Positions 47,366 to 57,490 are shown, numbered from the stretch's first letter. The stretch: 59,035 nt of DNA from JBOHNS01 sp050730835 (GCA_050730835.1 JBOHNS010000003.1:1-59035); one strand, 5' to 3'. Numbers and translations: made by a program. Notes: a model not told the origin generated them from the sequence alone.

Positions 47366-49579
47366 TCAGGCGGTTGCACTGTCTTCGTCGCTGGAAAAAT
47401 CTTGGCTATCGGTTGCTTCGCTGCCGCCGAAGACATCATCCAGGCTGCTGATCAAAACTTCGCGGGCTTTGTTGCCGCTGGATGGACCGATGATGCCCTG
47501 CTCTTCCATTTTGTCAACGATTTTGGCGGCGCGACCGTAGCCAAGGCCGAGCCGGCGCTGCAATAAACTGGTACTGACTTTGCCGCTTTGCAGCGCCACG
47601 GCGACGGCGTCTTTGTAAACCGGTTCGTCGCTGGTGTCGACGTCTTGCGCTACGACGCTGCCCCGGCCGATTTGCACCGGCTGGCTAATAATTTCGTCGT
47701 CGTATTGCGGCGGCCGCTGCATTCGAATAAAATCTGTCACTTTGTGGGTTTCGGTATCTGATATAAAGGCGCCTTGCACGCGAATCGGTTTTGGCCGCTC
47801 AGCCGTCATTAATAGCATGTCGCCCTGACCAAGCAACTTTTCGGCGCCGATATGGTCGATCATAACGCGCGAATCTACCTGGCCAGGTACCGAAAAAGCG
47901 ATGCGCGCCGGAATGTTATTTTTGATTAAACCGGTTATCACGTCAACCCGCGGCGACTGCGTAGCCAAGACCAAATGAATACCGACAGCGCGAGCTTTAG
48001 CGGCAATGCGCACAATTAGCGCCTCCACGTCGCGCGCCGCCATCATCATCAAATCGGCTAGCTCGTCAATGATAATCACAATGTAGGGCATGCCTTCTTG
48101 CTGCTTGAAATTATTGTAATCGCCAATGTTACGCTTGCCAGCCGCTGATAATTCACGGTAGCGGCGCTCCATTTCGGCGACCGCCCATTTGAGCGCGCTG
48201 ATGCACTTTTCCGGCTCGATAATAACTGGCGTTAACAGATGCGGAATATCTTGATAAGGCGTCAACTCAACCCGCTTCGGATCAACCAAAATTAGCTTCA
48301 TATCGGACGGACTGTTGCGGTAAAGCAAGCTGGTAATTAGCGTGTTAATCATAATCGATTTGCCCGATCCGGTTTGGCCGGCGATAAGCAAATGCGGCAT
48401 TTTATCGAGCGCGCCGACAATCGGCTGGCCAGAGATATCTTTGCCGATTGCAAAGCCCAGTGGATTGTTGAGCTTTTGCCAGTCTTCAGAAGCCAGCAGC
48501 GAACCAACTCGCACCATGGCCGGCTTGACGTTCGGCACTTCTATGCCGACCGCTTTCTTGCCCGGAATCGGCGCTTCGATACGAATCGATTCGGCGCCCA
48601 AATCCAAGGCCAAGTTGCTTTCCAGCGCCGTAATTTTGGTCAGTTTGGTGCCGGCCGGCGGTTTGAGCGTGTATTGTGTAACGCGCGGTCCGACATTGGC
48701 CGATTCCATTTCGACATTAATATTAAAATTGCCGAGCGTTTCGCGAATCGTTTGGACATTTTCATTGACGTTGCCAGCGCCTGCTTTATCTTGCTGCTGG
48801 CTTAATAAATCAATGCCGGGAAATTGCCAATCGGTATCGCTCGCCAAAGTCAGGGCATCGTGGGATTCGGCTGAACTAAGTTTTTGGGCCGTGTTTTTGA
48901 TATTTGTGTGCTGTGGCTTTTCCAGCTCCGAAACATGCTCCACCGGCACGCCTTCATTCAGTTTGAAATCAGGCGGCTCGGCGCCTTGCTTGAGTGCAGC
49001 CAGATCGGTGTCATCATCTTTGGCGCCTCGTTCAAATAATTTGCCAATTTTTAATAATACTTTGGGCGAAATCCCAGCCGCGAAAAACGCCGCAAATAGC
49101 GCAAAAATAAAAAACATAATCGATGCCGGAAATTTATCCAGCGCACCCAAAACCGCGCCGCCAATTCCGCGGCCAAGCGCGCCGCCGTGCCCATGCTGCC
49201 AAACAGCCTGCGGTGAAATCCGACTGGCAAAAACCGTGAACAACCAGCAGCTCGCAAAAACCAGCGCCGCCAGCAAACTCACCAACCGCCCAAACGGCAT
49301 TTTATGCTCATCGTCCGCAAATTTATAAACCGCCCAATAAATAAAGGTCGGAATCAAGACCCAAGCTGCCCAGCCAAAAATAGCATAAGCGATGCTAAAC
49401 AAATCTTTCGGCAAAGCTCCGCCGCCGCCAAACCCGCCAAACAGCAAAAATAAGGCCAACACCAGCAAAACCACGCCGCCGGCAAACGGCCAAAAATTGG
49501 ATTGGCTTTTGGCGACCGAAGCCTGTTTTTTGGCAACCGTCTTTTTGGCGGCCGATTTTTTCTTTTTCTTTTTAGCCAT
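47366..49579 (-). CDS. ftsK: DNA translocase FtsK/SpoIIIE
   Basis: 737 aa. A Lys-rich start (AKKKKKKSAAKK), about four TM helices (residues ~30-170), a short linker, then the RecA-like motor: Walker A LIAGQTGSGKSIMINTL, Walker B YIVIIIDELADLMM, ATQSPRVDVITG, and a C-terminal gamma winged helix (SLLQRRLGLGYGRAAKIVDKMEEQGIIGP) that reads KOPS-like polarity sites. With XerC/D it would clear the chromosome terminus at division. Confidence 0.95.
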   Translation of the reverse strand: MAKKKKKKSAAKKTVAKKQASVAKSQSNFWPFAGGVVLLVLALFLLFGGFGGGGALPKDLFSIAYAIFGWAAWVLIPTFIYWAVYKFADDEHKMPFGRLVSLLAALVFASCWLFTVFASRISPQAVWQHGHGGALGRGIGGAVLGALDKFPASIMFFIFALFAAFFAAGISPKVLLKIGKLFERGAKDDDTDLAALKQGAEPPDFKLNEGVPVEHVSELEKPQHTNIKNTAQKLSSAESHDALTLASDTDWQFPGIDLLSQQQDKAGAGNVNENVQTIRETLGNFNINVEMESANVGPRVTQYTLKPPAGTKLTKITALESNLALDLGAESIRIEAPIPGKKAVGIEVPNVKPAMVRVGSLLASEDWQKLNNPLGFAIGKDISGQPIVGALDKMPHLLIAGQTGSGKSIMINTLITSLLYRNSPSDMKLILVDPKRVELTPYQDIPHLLTPVIIEPEKCISALKWAVAEMERRYRELSAAGKRNIGDYNNFKQQEGMPYIVIIIDELADLMMMAARDVEALIVRIAAKARAVGIHLVLATQSPRVDVITGLIKNNIPARIAFSVPGQVDSRVMIDHIGAEKLLGQGDMLLMTAERPKPIRVQGAFISDTETHKVTDFIRMQRPPQYDDEIISQPVQIGRGSVVAQDVDTSDEPVYKDAVAVALQSGKVSTSLLQRRLGLGYGRAAKIVDKMEEQGIIGPSSGNKAREVLISSLDDVFGGSEATDSQDFSSDEDSATA

Positions 49580-49600
49580 ACGACTCTACATTATAACAGT

Positions 49601-49843
49601 TTAAGGCTGTTCAAGCGAATTGATATTTAACTCCTGTTTGCGGGTTTCGATGGCCGCAATCTGGCCGGCAAACTCTTCCGTAATATATGGGTTGGCGTGC
49701 GTTTGGCCGCCCGACTCCGCCAATTCGTCAAAATAAGCTTCGCGGACGATAAGCATGCCCAGTAAACTTGAATCGCCGGCGGCTTCACGCTCTAGCCAAG
49801 GGTGAGTTTCGAAATTAACAGTTTCCGACGAAGGTTTTGGCAT
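49601..49843 (-). CDS. Small hypothetical protein
   Basis: 80 aa, acidic, helical, no motif. It lies 21 nt upstream of ftsK on the same strand, so it may be co-transcribed. Not recognised. Confidence 0.45.
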   Translation of the reverse strand: MPKPSSETVNFETHPWLEREAAGDSSLLGMLIVREAYFDELAESGGQTHANPYITEEFAGQIAAIETRKQELNINSLEQP

Positions 49844-49881
49844 AAATCATATTATATCACTATAACATCATATTTGTCAAA

Positions 49882-51906
49882 CTAATCGACGCGGGCGTCT
49901 TGGCTGAGCAAGCGTTCGCGCATTTCGCGGAAGCGCTTTTCCTGCTCGCTGGCGATTTCTTCGGATGATTTGGTTTTGCCCGCGTGAACGGTTTTAATAT
50001 CGCCCTTGCCGCCGATAATGTTTACTACCGGAATAACGATCGGGCTGCGACCGGTTTGTTCGAACAAAAAGTGCGTAATGTGTTCGCGCAGTTCCTGTTT
50101 GAAACGATCTAGTTCAATGCGTTTGTAGCGCTGGCCGACGGCGCGCTTTAGTTCCTGGCGCAAATCATTCATCAGCTCTTCGCTATCGCGCATGTAGATG
50201 AATCCCCGACTAATGATGTCTGGGCTAGCCAGCAAATTACCAGACTTTTTATCAACAGTTAAAATCACGGCAATTAAACCTTCTTCGCTCAAAAGCACGC
50301 GGTCTTTGACTACGATATTGCTAACAACCGAGCCAGTTTGATCGACCAAAATCGTACCGTGCGGCACTTCTCCGTCAACTGCCATTTTATCTTTCGTAAG
50401 AGTAATGACAGCGCCATTGCCGACATTCAAAGTGTTGGCGCGAGGTATGCCTTGCTCGACAGCCAAGTCTAAATGATATTTTTTGGCCGTATAATCTCCG
50501 TAAATCGGGATGAAGAATTTAGGTCTAGTCATGTTAATCATCTCGGCATATTCGTCGCGTGAACCGTGGCCGGAAACGTGCAGCGGGCCAACGCCGTCAA
50601 GTTCGTGCGTTTCGTGGCGAAAAACATGTACGTCTTTCTGCAGCAAACCATCAACCATTTTGCGAATATGGTCGTCGTTACCGGAATATGGAATCGGCGT
50701 GCTTGAAAGCACTACCGTGTCTGATTGTTTAAGTTTTATGTGGCGATGATCGCCGCTGGCCATGCGCTGCAACGCGGAACTCGGCTCGCCTTGGCTACCG
50801 GTACAAACCACTACAACTTCTTGATCTTTCATATTTGAAACATTAGCTATCGGCACGAATGTGCCTTTTGGAATTTTCATAAAGCCATGGCGAACGGCCA
50901 TTTCTAGGGTACTGACCATGCTGCGTCCGTCCATCGCCACTTTTTTGTTGTGGTGAACAGCAGCATTGACGATCATTTGAACACGGTTCATGTTTGTCGA
51001 AAACAAACCTATAAATACGCGGCCAGGCGCTTGAGTCATAATGTCCACGAAGCTCTGCTCTATCGTGCTTTCGCTAGGCGTGCGGCCCAAACGTTCAGGT
51101 GTCGTACTTTCACTTAACAACGCAAGCACGCCTTGTTTTCCAAGTTCCGTTAAGCGCTCAATGTCGCTCCGCTCATGATCTAGCGGATTCGGATCCAACC
51201 GAAAATCACCGGTATTGATAATCCGGCCAATGGGCGTGTCGAGCACAATACACGTGCTACCCGGAATCGAATGGGTTATGCGCACCAGCTCCACGAAGAA
51301 AACGCCGACTTTTAGCCGCTCGTGCGTGTCTTCATTCATCATGATAGTTTTTAGCTCAAAACCGTCGGGCATCGGCAAACCAAAGTTTTCAAAAATTTCT
51401 TCAACCCGGCCAATAGTAAATTTGCTGCCGTAAATCGGAGCCGGAAATTTCGGCACGATGTGCGGCAAGCCGCCAATATGATCCAGGTGTCCGTGCGTAA
51501 TTATGTAGGCTTTAAGCTTGGGCTTAATGCTTTCTAAATATGTAGTGTCGGCAATGGCATAATTAATGCCCGGCAAGTCAACGCCAAGTTCATTACCGCA
51601 GTCCAGAATCACGGCGTCATTCTGGTATTCGACCAACATCATATTCTTGGAGCCACCGCCGTCCATGCCGCCTAGACCGATTATTTTTAAGCGCGGCGAG
51701 TCGTCGATTACGTTAGCCCGCCGTTCTTTATTAGATTCTGCCGGCATCGCCGCTGCATATTGATTGGCAATTTTTTGCGCGTCTTCCTGGCTACGCCGCT
51801 GCGCACGAATAGCTGCGCCACGTGAACTGCGGCTACCGCCAGAATTACCGCTAGGCCGATTAGGCCTTTTATTATTGTTAGTTGAGTTGTTAGGATTATT
51901 ATTCAC
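49882..51906 (-). CDS. rnj: Ribonuclease J
   Basis: 674 aa. A ~75-residue Asn/Arg/Ser-rich disordered N-terminal extension, then the metallo-beta-lactamase domain with HGHLDHIGGLPH, HSIPGS and the beta-CASP region (STNMNRVQMIVNAA, CTGSQGEPSSALQRMASGDH, VSGHGS). The C-terminal domain is present. A 5'-3' exo- and endoribonuclease central to mRNA decay and rRNA maturation. GGAG precedes the ATG. Confidence 0.95.
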   Translation of the reverse strand: MNNNPNNSTNNNKRPNRPSGNSGGSRSSRGAAIRAQRRSQEDAQKIANQYAAAMPAESNKERRANVIDDSPRLKIIGLGGMDGGGSKNMMLVEYQNDAVILDCGNELGVDLPGINYAIADTTYLESIKPKLKAYIITHGHLDHIGGLPHIVPKFPAPIYGSKFTIGRVEEIFENFGLPMPDGFELKTIMMNEDTHERLKVGVFFVELVRITHSIPGSTCIVLDTPIGRIINTGDFRLDPNPLDHERSDIERLTELGKQGVLALLSESTTPERLGRTPSESTIEQSFVDIMTQAPGRVFIGLFSTNMNRVQMIVNAAVHHNKKVAMDGRSMVSTLEMAVRHGFMKIPKGTFVPIANVSNMKDQEVVVVCTGSQGEPSSALQRMASGDHRHIKLKQSDTVVLSSTPIPYSGNDDHIRKMVDGLLQKDVHVFRHETHELDGVGPLHVSGHGSRDEYAEMINMTRPKFFIPIYGDYTAKKYHLDLAVEQGIPRANTLNVGNGAVITLTKDKMAVDGEVPHGTILVDQTGSVVSNIVVKDRVLLSEEGLIAVILTVDKKSGNLLASPDIISRGFIYMRDSEELMNDLRQELKRAVGQRYKRIELDRFKQELREHITHFLFEQTGRSPIVIPVVNIIGGKGDIKTVHAGKTKSSEEIASEQEKRFREMRERLLSQDARVD

Positions 51907-51941
51907 GGGTTCTCCTTTTGTTAGTTTATATAAATAAATTT

Positions 51942-52535
51942 TTAGTTTACTTGGTTGATGATTTCCGGAATCCGCGCGAAATCGTCGATTAATGTCTGGC
52001 GCATTGATCCATTATACAAAGCGGCAGCGGGATGAAATAACGGCAGAATTACTATTTCTAGCACGTCTTTAGCTTCCTTTAGGCTAAGTTTTACGCGCTT
52101 TGGCTTGCCATGGCATTTACTAATTTGCAGATCCGGCAAGAAGCAATTCAGACTGTGGCGACCTAATGTCGCCACAATTTTCGGCTGAATAACTTCTAGC
52201 TGGGCCTGTAAATAAGGCAAAAACTGTTTCTTTTCTTCCGGCAACGGATCGCGGTTATCCGGCGGCCGATACTTTACAATGTTCGTGATATAAACGTCCT
52301 CGCGCTTTAGTCCTATCATCTCTATCATTTCGTTAAGAAATTTCCCGGCTGCACCGACAAACGGTTTACTCTGCAAATCCTCATTTTTGCCAGGCGCCTC
52401 GCCGATAAACACAATTTCCGCCGCCGGATTACCATCGCCAAAAACCAATTGCGTAGCACCCGCCACCAGTTCCGGACAAACTTTATCCGCTAAAATTTTA
52501 GCTTGTATTTCGTCTAGCGCCTTTTGATTAGCCAT
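51942..52535 (-). CDS. Uracil-DNA glycosylase family 4-like, iron-sulfur ligands mostly missing
   Basis: About 197 aa: VFGDGNPAAEIVFIGEAPGKNED (motif I), SKPFVGAAGKFLNEM, TNIVKYRPPDNRDP and LPLFHPAAALYN (His motif). It removes uracil from DNA. In classic family 4 enzymes four Cys bind a 4Fe-4S cluster (CxxC ... VKCRPP ... C). Here only VCPEL keeps one; VKYRPP has Tyr and the later position is Phe (KKQFLPYL). The cluster is probably absent. Confidence 0.85.
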   Translation of the reverse strand: MANQKALDEIQAKILADKVCPELVAGATQLVFGDGNPAAEIVFIGEAPGKNEDLQSKPFVGAAGKFLNEMIEMIGLKREDVYITNIVKYRPPDNRDPLPEEKKQFLPYLQAQLEVIQPKIVATLGRHSLNCFLPDLQISKCHGKPKRVKLSLKEAKDVLEIVILPLFHPAAALYNGSMRQTLIDDFARIPEIINQVN

Positions 52536-52559
52536 TAGCTTGTTACTTGTCACGATACA

Positions 52560-52925
52560 TTATCCTTTTGCCTGTAACGATGGAGTTTTGGTGGTGTTAA
52601 TAGTTTTTTGCAAAATCATAACAAAACGCTGGGTTTGATCTTGTAGTTCCCTATTCTTAGTCTCGTTATCGCCTAACTTTTCTACTAATTTTAGCCAATA
52701 TAGCGACTCGGCGGCTTCTTTTTTAGCGATATAGATTTTGTTGATAAAATCCCGTTTTGAAGCTGCATCCTGCGCTTCCGAATAGTTCGCTCCAATACTT
52801 GTGATAGAGCGAGTGAGCTGGTTGATAACCGGCAGAGGAATCGGCTGTTTCTCGACAAACCGTATCACTCCAACGCTTAAATCGAGCATTCCATCAACGA
52901 TTTTCTTACTAATTTCATTCGACAT
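52560..52925 (-). CDS. Four-helix-bundle protein (S23/IVP family)
   Basis: 121 aa: four amphipathic helices with the family's SITSIGANYSEAQDAASKRDFINKIYIAKKEAAESLYWL signature. Members were first seen encoded within 23S rRNA intervening sequences and occur as stand-alone genes of unclear function. It lies 6 nt upstream of the UDG gene. Confidence 0.82.
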   Translation of the reverse strand: MSNEISKKIVDGMLDLSVGVIRFVEKQPIPLPVINQLTRSITSIGANYSEAQDAASKRDFINKIYIAKKEAAESLYWLKLVEKLGDNETKNRELQDQTQRFVMILQKTINTTKTPSLQAKG

Positions 52926-53112
52926 AATCGTTACAAGTTACAAGCTAATGTTTAGTCACAAGTGACATGTTACAGGTTAATTATTTCCATTTTCGACGTC
53001 TTTTCCGCCTACGTTTCGCTGCTTTCTGTAATCTGATTGCAGACTACAGAAAACCGGAAACTCCTGTGGACTTCGCTGGTTTATTGTTAAATTTGCCGCC
53101 GTCATCTTAAAA

Positions 53113-55260
53113 TTAAGCTCCTGATTTGTCGCCGTTTGATTCTTGATCCACCGCTCGCATGCTTAATTGCAGGCGTCCGCGGTCGTCGATGGCGACTAAT
53201 TTTACGTCTACAAGATCGCCTTCTTTTACTACGTCGCTTGGGCGTTCGACCCGCTCGTTTTTCATAGCGCTAACGTGAACTAATCCATCTTTGCCTGGCA
53301 ATATTTGCACGAAGGCGCCAAAATCAAGGACGCTAACTACTGGCACGCCGCGGTAAATCCTGCCGACTTCTGGATCTTCGGTGATGTTTTGAATGTACTG
53401 TTTGGCGGCGTCGATTGAAGTTTTGTCTGGGCTAGCGATCATTACTGTGCCATCGTCTTTGATGTCGATCTCGGCGCCGGTTTCGGCGATAATTTTATTA
53501 ATCGTCTCGCCGCCCTTGCCGATAACTTCGCGGATTTTGTCAGGATTGATATGAATCGCTTCGACTTGCGGCGCGAACGGGCTAATTTCCTTGCGAGCTT
53601 CGGCCAGAGTTTGCAACATGCTGTCTAGGATATAAGCGCGGCCATCCTTGCCTTGCATTAGCGCCTGCTTCAAAATTTCTGGAGGCAGACCGTGGACTTT
53701 CATATCCATCTGCAAAGCGGTAATGCCTTTGCTCGTGCCTGTTACTTTGAAATCCATATCACCCGCGAAATCTTCCGCGTCAGCGATATCGCTCAAAATC
53801 ACAATCTTATCGCCTTCTTTCATTAAGCCCATAGCGATGCCGCTAACTGGGGCTTTTAATGGCACGCCGGCATCCATTAATGCTAGACAACTAGAGCAAG
53901 TCGCCGCCATAGATGTCGAGCCGTGCTGGCTCATGATTTCTGTGACGCTACGAATAGTGTATGGAAATTCTTCTACGCTAGGCAAAACTGGGATAAGCGC
54001 ACGCTCGGCCAAGTAGCCGTGACCGATTTCGCGGCGGCCTGGCGAACCAAGTCGTTTAATATCGCCTGTGGTATAACCTGGCGCGTTGTAGTGATGGATG
54101 TAGCGGCGCTCGCCTTCGCGCTCCATGGTATCGACTAGCTGCGCGTAAGAAGTCGAAGCTAGCGTAACGATGTTCAACCCTTGCGTCATACCGCGAGTAA
54201 ACAGTGCCGAGCCGTGAGTTCTAGGCAAAATTCCGACTTCGCTAGACAGGTCGCGGATGTCGGTTGATTTGCGGTTATCGGGCCGCAAGCCGTCTTCTAA
54301 TATACCTTTTCGTACGTCTTTATTCGCGGCGCTAGCGAAAGCGTCGTGATAATCATTGCGAACTTTAGCAAATTCTTCTTCGCCAAGTTCTTCCTCAAAA
54401 TGCGCTATTAAATCTTGCAGCAAAACGTGCATTTTCTCGTGGCGCTCCGGGTAAGTGCCGCGCAACTCTGCGCCCATTTTGCCCTCTAGCCATTTATTAA
54501 CTTGGGTTTGAATGTCTTCACTAGGCAAGCTAAGTTCGTATTCTTGCTTGGTTACGCCAACTTTTTTGACTAGCTCGTTTTGTAGTTCAACCGCTGGCTG
54601 AATAGCCTGATGCGCGTATTGCAAAGCCTCGGCCACTTCGTCTTCAGAAACTTCGTTAGCGCCAGCTTCAACCATCATAATCGCTTCTTTGGTGCCGGCT
54701 ACAACTAAATCTAGCTTACCTTCGTCGAGTTCCTGCGGCGAGGCGAAAGCTTTGAACTTGCCATCAACCATTCCTACGCGCACACCAGCCACCGGTCCGT
54801 CAAACGGCGCGCCGGATAGCATAAACGCTGTGCTCATGGCGATCATCGCAACCATGTCTGGGCGGAAGCTTGGATCCATAGAAAGCATTGTAGCGACACC
54901 CTGCACTTCGTGCCGGTAGCCTTTCGGCCACAACGGGCGAATTGGCCGGTCAATCAAGCGGCCGATTAAAACGGCGTCGTCGCTAGGACGGCCTTCGCGC
55001 TTAATAAACCTGGAGCCGCTGATTTTGCCAGACGCGTACATTTTTTCTTCATAATCAATACTTAGCGGAAAATAATCCATGCTAACCGGCTTTTCGCTAG
55101 CCATCGCCGTGCCTAGCACAACCGTATCGCCGTAGCGCACAATCACGCTAGCGTCGCTACGAAAGCCAACGCGGCCAACTTCTAGCGATAACGTCCGACC
55201 GCAAAACTCAGTCTCGACTTTTATAATTTCTTTACCAAACGGGTTAATTGTCTGCCCCAT
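53113..55260 (-). CDS. pnp: Polyribonucleotide nucleotidyltransferase (PNPase)
   Basis: 715 aa. Two RNase PH domains flank a helical domain, followed by KH (HINPDKIREVIGKGGETINKI) and S1 (GRIYRGVPVVSVLDFGAFVQILPGKDGLVH) domains. A phosphorolytic 3'-5' exoribonuclease of the RNA decay machinery. It follows rpsO, the standard bacterial order. Confidence 0.97.
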   Translation of the reverse strand: MGQTINPFGKEIIKVETEFCGRTLSLEVGRVGFRSDASVIVRYGDTVVLGTAMASEKPVSMDYFPLSIDYEEKMYASGKISGSRFIKREGRPSDDAVLIGRLIDRPIRPLWPKGYRHEVQGVATMLSMDPSFRPDMVAMIAMSTAFMLSGAPFDGPVAGVRVGMVDGKFKAFASPQELDEGKLDLVVAGTKEAIMMVEAGANEVSEDEVAEALQYAHQAIQPAVELQNELVKKVGVTKQEYELSLPSEDIQTQVNKWLEGKMGAELRGTYPERHEKMHVLLQDLIAHFEEELGEEEFAKVRNDYHDAFASAANKDVRKGILEDGLRPDNRKSTDIRDLSSEVGILPRTHGSALFTRGMTQGLNIVTLASTSYAQLVDTMEREGERRYIHHYNAPGYTTGDIKRLGSPGRREIGHGYLAERALIPVLPSVEEFPYTIRSVTEIMSQHGSTSMAATCSSCLALMDAGVPLKAPVSGIAMGLMKEGDKIVILSDIADAEDFAGDMDFKVTGTSKGITALQMDMKVHGLPPEILKQALMQGKDGRAYILDSMLQTLAEARKEISPFAPQVEAIHINPDKIREVIGKGGETINKIIAETGAEIDIKDDGTVMIASPDKTSIDAAKQYIQNITEDPEVGRIYRGVPVVSVLDFGAFVQILPGKDGLVHVSAMKNERVERPSDVVKEGDLVDVKLVAIDDRGRLQLSMRAVDQESNGDKSGA

Positions 55261-55453
55261 TTTTCTCCTTTTCAGTAGGTAACAAGGTTCAAGCCACCGC
55301 TTTTAAATAAAAGCAGAAACCTGTGCTTTATCACCCACGATTAATTAATTATTCCCTAGAATTTCAAGGTTCTAGATTGTTATTTCTAGCTATGACTAGC
55401 TAAACCTAATGTCCAAAATCCAAACCCTAGGAGAATTTATAAATGATCTAAAA

Positions 55454-55720
55454 CTAGCGGCGAATGCCGAGCTTTTTGATTAGAGCGAGGTAAGCCTGGC
55501 TATCTTTATCGGCAATATATTTAAGCAAGCGGCGGCGTTTACCAACCAGCTGCAATAGCCCACGGCGCGCCATAAAATCGTGCTTGTTAGCCTTCAAATG
55601 CTCTGTAAGTTCCTTAATCCGCTCGGTCATAATTCCAACCTGAACTGCGCTAGAACCAGTATCTTTTTTATCAGCCTGTAAATCTTTTACAATAGCCTGT
55701 TTCTTCTCACCTGTAATCAT
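55454..55720 (-). CDS. rpsO: 30S ribosomal protein S15
   Basis: 88 aa: DTGSSAVQVGIMTERIKELTEHLKANKHDFMARRGLLQLVGKRRRLLKYI is diagnostic. S15 binds 16S rRNA early in 30S assembly. The order (truB)-rpsO-pnp is conserved in bacteria and supports the identity of the truB fragment upstream. Confidence 0.97.
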   Translation of the reverse strand: MITGEKKQAIVKDLQADKKDTGSSAVQVGIMTERIKELTEHLKANKHDFMARRGLLQLVGKRRRLLKYIADKDSQAYLALIKKLGIRR

Positions 55721-55866
55721 GTAGGAACTACTTTAACAGAGACTACCCTCAATTGCAACCCAAAAAGTTTGTACACCAAAATCTTCAAATCTCAAGCCCA
55801 AAAACAACTACTAATTAAAATTCACATTTTTCTTACCCGTTTTAGGACGATCCTAAAGACTAAGGG

Positions 55867-56772
55867 TCAAGAATCCTTCGTCGCAACAATGACTTCGTTG
55901 TATTCGCCCATGATTCCTTTATTTTTGTCATACTGCGCAATAATCCTGGCATTCAAACCAGAGCTTTTTTTAATAAAACCAACGATATCATAACCCCAAT
56001 GCATCGTTACTGGAGAGCCATTTACATCAACTGGATTAAGGTGCCGTTCTGGTTCATGTAAAAAGATTGGGGCGCCGTCTTTACTTTTCTTTGCCCAAAT
56101 CTCAGTTCTCATGTGTTTGTTAATCATAGGTACCGTGAAGATGTAGGCACCACCAGTTTTGAGCGTGCGAGCTACTTCTTGGAATACTTTTTTAGGATTA
56201 TATATGTGCTCTATAACGTCCAGGGTGACAACCAGGTCAAAACTTTTGTCTTTGAAAGTTTGTTTTTCAAGGTCTTCGTTGCGAAAACCATCGACGATGG
56301 CACCGAACTTATGGTTAGGAAAATACTGTGTTGGCTTGTAGTGCTTGGCCTTATTTTTTAATCTCGGGCTAGCGCCTCGGCTTGAGGGTGAACTTTCATG
56401 AATTTTCATATCCTTCCAGTTTGGATAATATTCTTCGAGCACTGTCATCAAAGCCCGCTCCCTGGGTATAGATTGACAGCTTGTGCACAAGTAGTTATCT
56501 CTCAACCAGCTATCGCGCGCCGTGAAAACCACGCTTCTATCGCAACACGCACAATAGCCCTTGTGTGAAAAATAGTAGTCACCACCGATAATACTTTCGA
56601 CATCCGTCTCCTTAGGCTGTGAAACCCTAGAGTCTTGCGTGACTTGTGAAATGACTTTTCTGGCAAATCGATATGTAGTTTTAGCTAGTGGTAACCTTGC
56701 GGCTAATCTATGAACTTGAACGTGGAACTCTGTCACAAAAACTATGCCCTCATGATTAATGCGATCTTTCAA
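55867..56772 (-). CDS. SAM-dependent methyltransferase with N-terminal zinc-ribbon-like region
   Basis: 301 aa. The N-terminal part has CACCDRSVVF ... CTSCQSIPRERAL (double CxxC, about residues 79-110). The Methyltransferase_11-like core follows: KFGAIVDGFRNEDLE, FDLVVTLDVIEHIYNPKKVF, GGAYIFTVPM. Similar proteins occur in polysaccharide clusters, but no such genes adjoin, so the substrate is open. It lies between rpsO and the TA cluster. Confidence 0.72.
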   Translation of the reverse strand: MKDRINHEGIVFVTEFHVQVHRLAARLPLAKTTYRFARKVISQVTQDSRVSQPKETDVESIIGGDYYFSHKGYCACCDRSVVFTARDSWLRDNYLCTSCQSIPRERALMTVLEEYYPNWKDMKIHESSPSSRGASPRLKNKAKHYKPTQYFPNHKFGAIVDGFRNEDLEKQTFKDKSFDLVVTLDVIEHIYNPKKVFQEVARTLKTGGAYIFTVPMINKHMRTEIWAKKSKDGAPIFLHEPERHLNPVDVNGSPVTMHWGYDIVGFIKKSSGLNARIIAQYDKNKGIMGEYNEVIVATKDS

Positions 56773-56908
56773 TCATCATAACACACCTACACAGACCCGG
56801 GCGATACGAAAGGAAAACTAAGAAAACTAAGGGGCTGGGATTTTAAGGGATTTTAAGGGGCTGTCCCGTAACAGATGGCCAAATTACAAATATTGATTTT
56901 GGGGATAG

Positions 56909-57169
56909 TTATTTATACAACTGGCTGTGCGTGCCTACAGCCACAAAAAGCGCGACATCATTATCTAAAATTTTGAAATGCGCCCGCCAATCGCCCCCGA
57001 AAGAAATTGAGTTGTGGTCTTGCCACTGGCCGGTTAATGGATGGTTGTACAGACTGGGATGATATGGTTCGGATTGAAATAAGTCAATCGCTGTCCTAAG
57101 GCGCTTTATCTGCGTAGGTTGCAATTTTATAACTTGTTTCTGGAACGACTTATGGTAGCGCAACTTCAT
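56909..57169 (-). CDS. RelE/YafQ-family toxin, copy 1
   Basis: 86 aa: HKSFQKQVIKLQPTQIKRL ... YNHPLTGQWQDHNSISFGGDWRAHFKILDNDVALFVAVGTHSQLYK. A RelE-fold mRNA interferase, close relative of copy 2 (58433-58693). It follows its antitoxin by 2 nt. Confidence 0.85.
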   Translation of the reverse strand: MKLRYHKSFQKQVIKLQPTQIKRLRTAIDLFQSEPYHPSLYNHPLTGQWQDHNSISFGGDWRAHFKILDNDVALFVAVGTHSQLYK

Positions 57170-57171
57170 TT

Positions 57172-57453
57172 TTAAGTAGATTTTTCGAGGTGCTCAAACA
57201 TTTCGTCGGCAGAATCAAAAGCCGGGGATATATTTTTGCCGGCCGCGTAATCGGCTTCGGCTTCGTGTATAAGTTTTTTAAGATAAGGCGTTGGCTCTAA
57301 GCCTGTACCCACGACAATCCGCCGGTCGCGCAGCGCTTGGCGGACAACGACGTTCACGAAAGTCGTTACCGGCATGCCCAGCTGGGCCGCAAAAGCCTTT
57401 ATCTCTTGCTTGGTTTTGTCGTCCGTTTTAAAACTCAATAATGTTTTACTCAT
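57172..57453 (-). CDS. RelB/DinJ-family antitoxin, copy 1
   Basis: 93 aa: KTLLSFKTDDKTKQEIKAFAAQLGMPVTTFVNVVVRQALRDRR is an RHH DNA-binding N-terminus nearly identical to copy 2. The C-terminal tail (SPAFDSADEMFEHLEKST) is different. Confidence 0.85.
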   Translation of the reverse strand: MSKTLLSFKTDDKTKQEIKAFAAQLGMPVTTFVNVVVRQALRDRRIVVGTGLEPTPYLKKLIHEAEADYAAGKNISPAFDSADEMFEHLEKST

Positions 57454-57461
57454 AGTTGTGT

Positions 57462-57490
57462 ATTGTATGCTTATAGCACATACAAGTCAA
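57462..57490 (-). promoter_or_regulatory. relBE promoter, copy 1
   Basis: -35 TTGACT (57490-57485), 17-nt spacer, -10 TACAAT (57467-57462), 8 nt before the ATG. TGTATG ... CATACA arms in the spacer form an imperfect operator. The same sequence is at copy 2. Confidence 0.75.

Noticed and set aside
52560..52925. Intervening sequence inside 23S rRNA
   Set aside because: The S23-type protein is here a normal gene beside UDG, with no rRNA around it.
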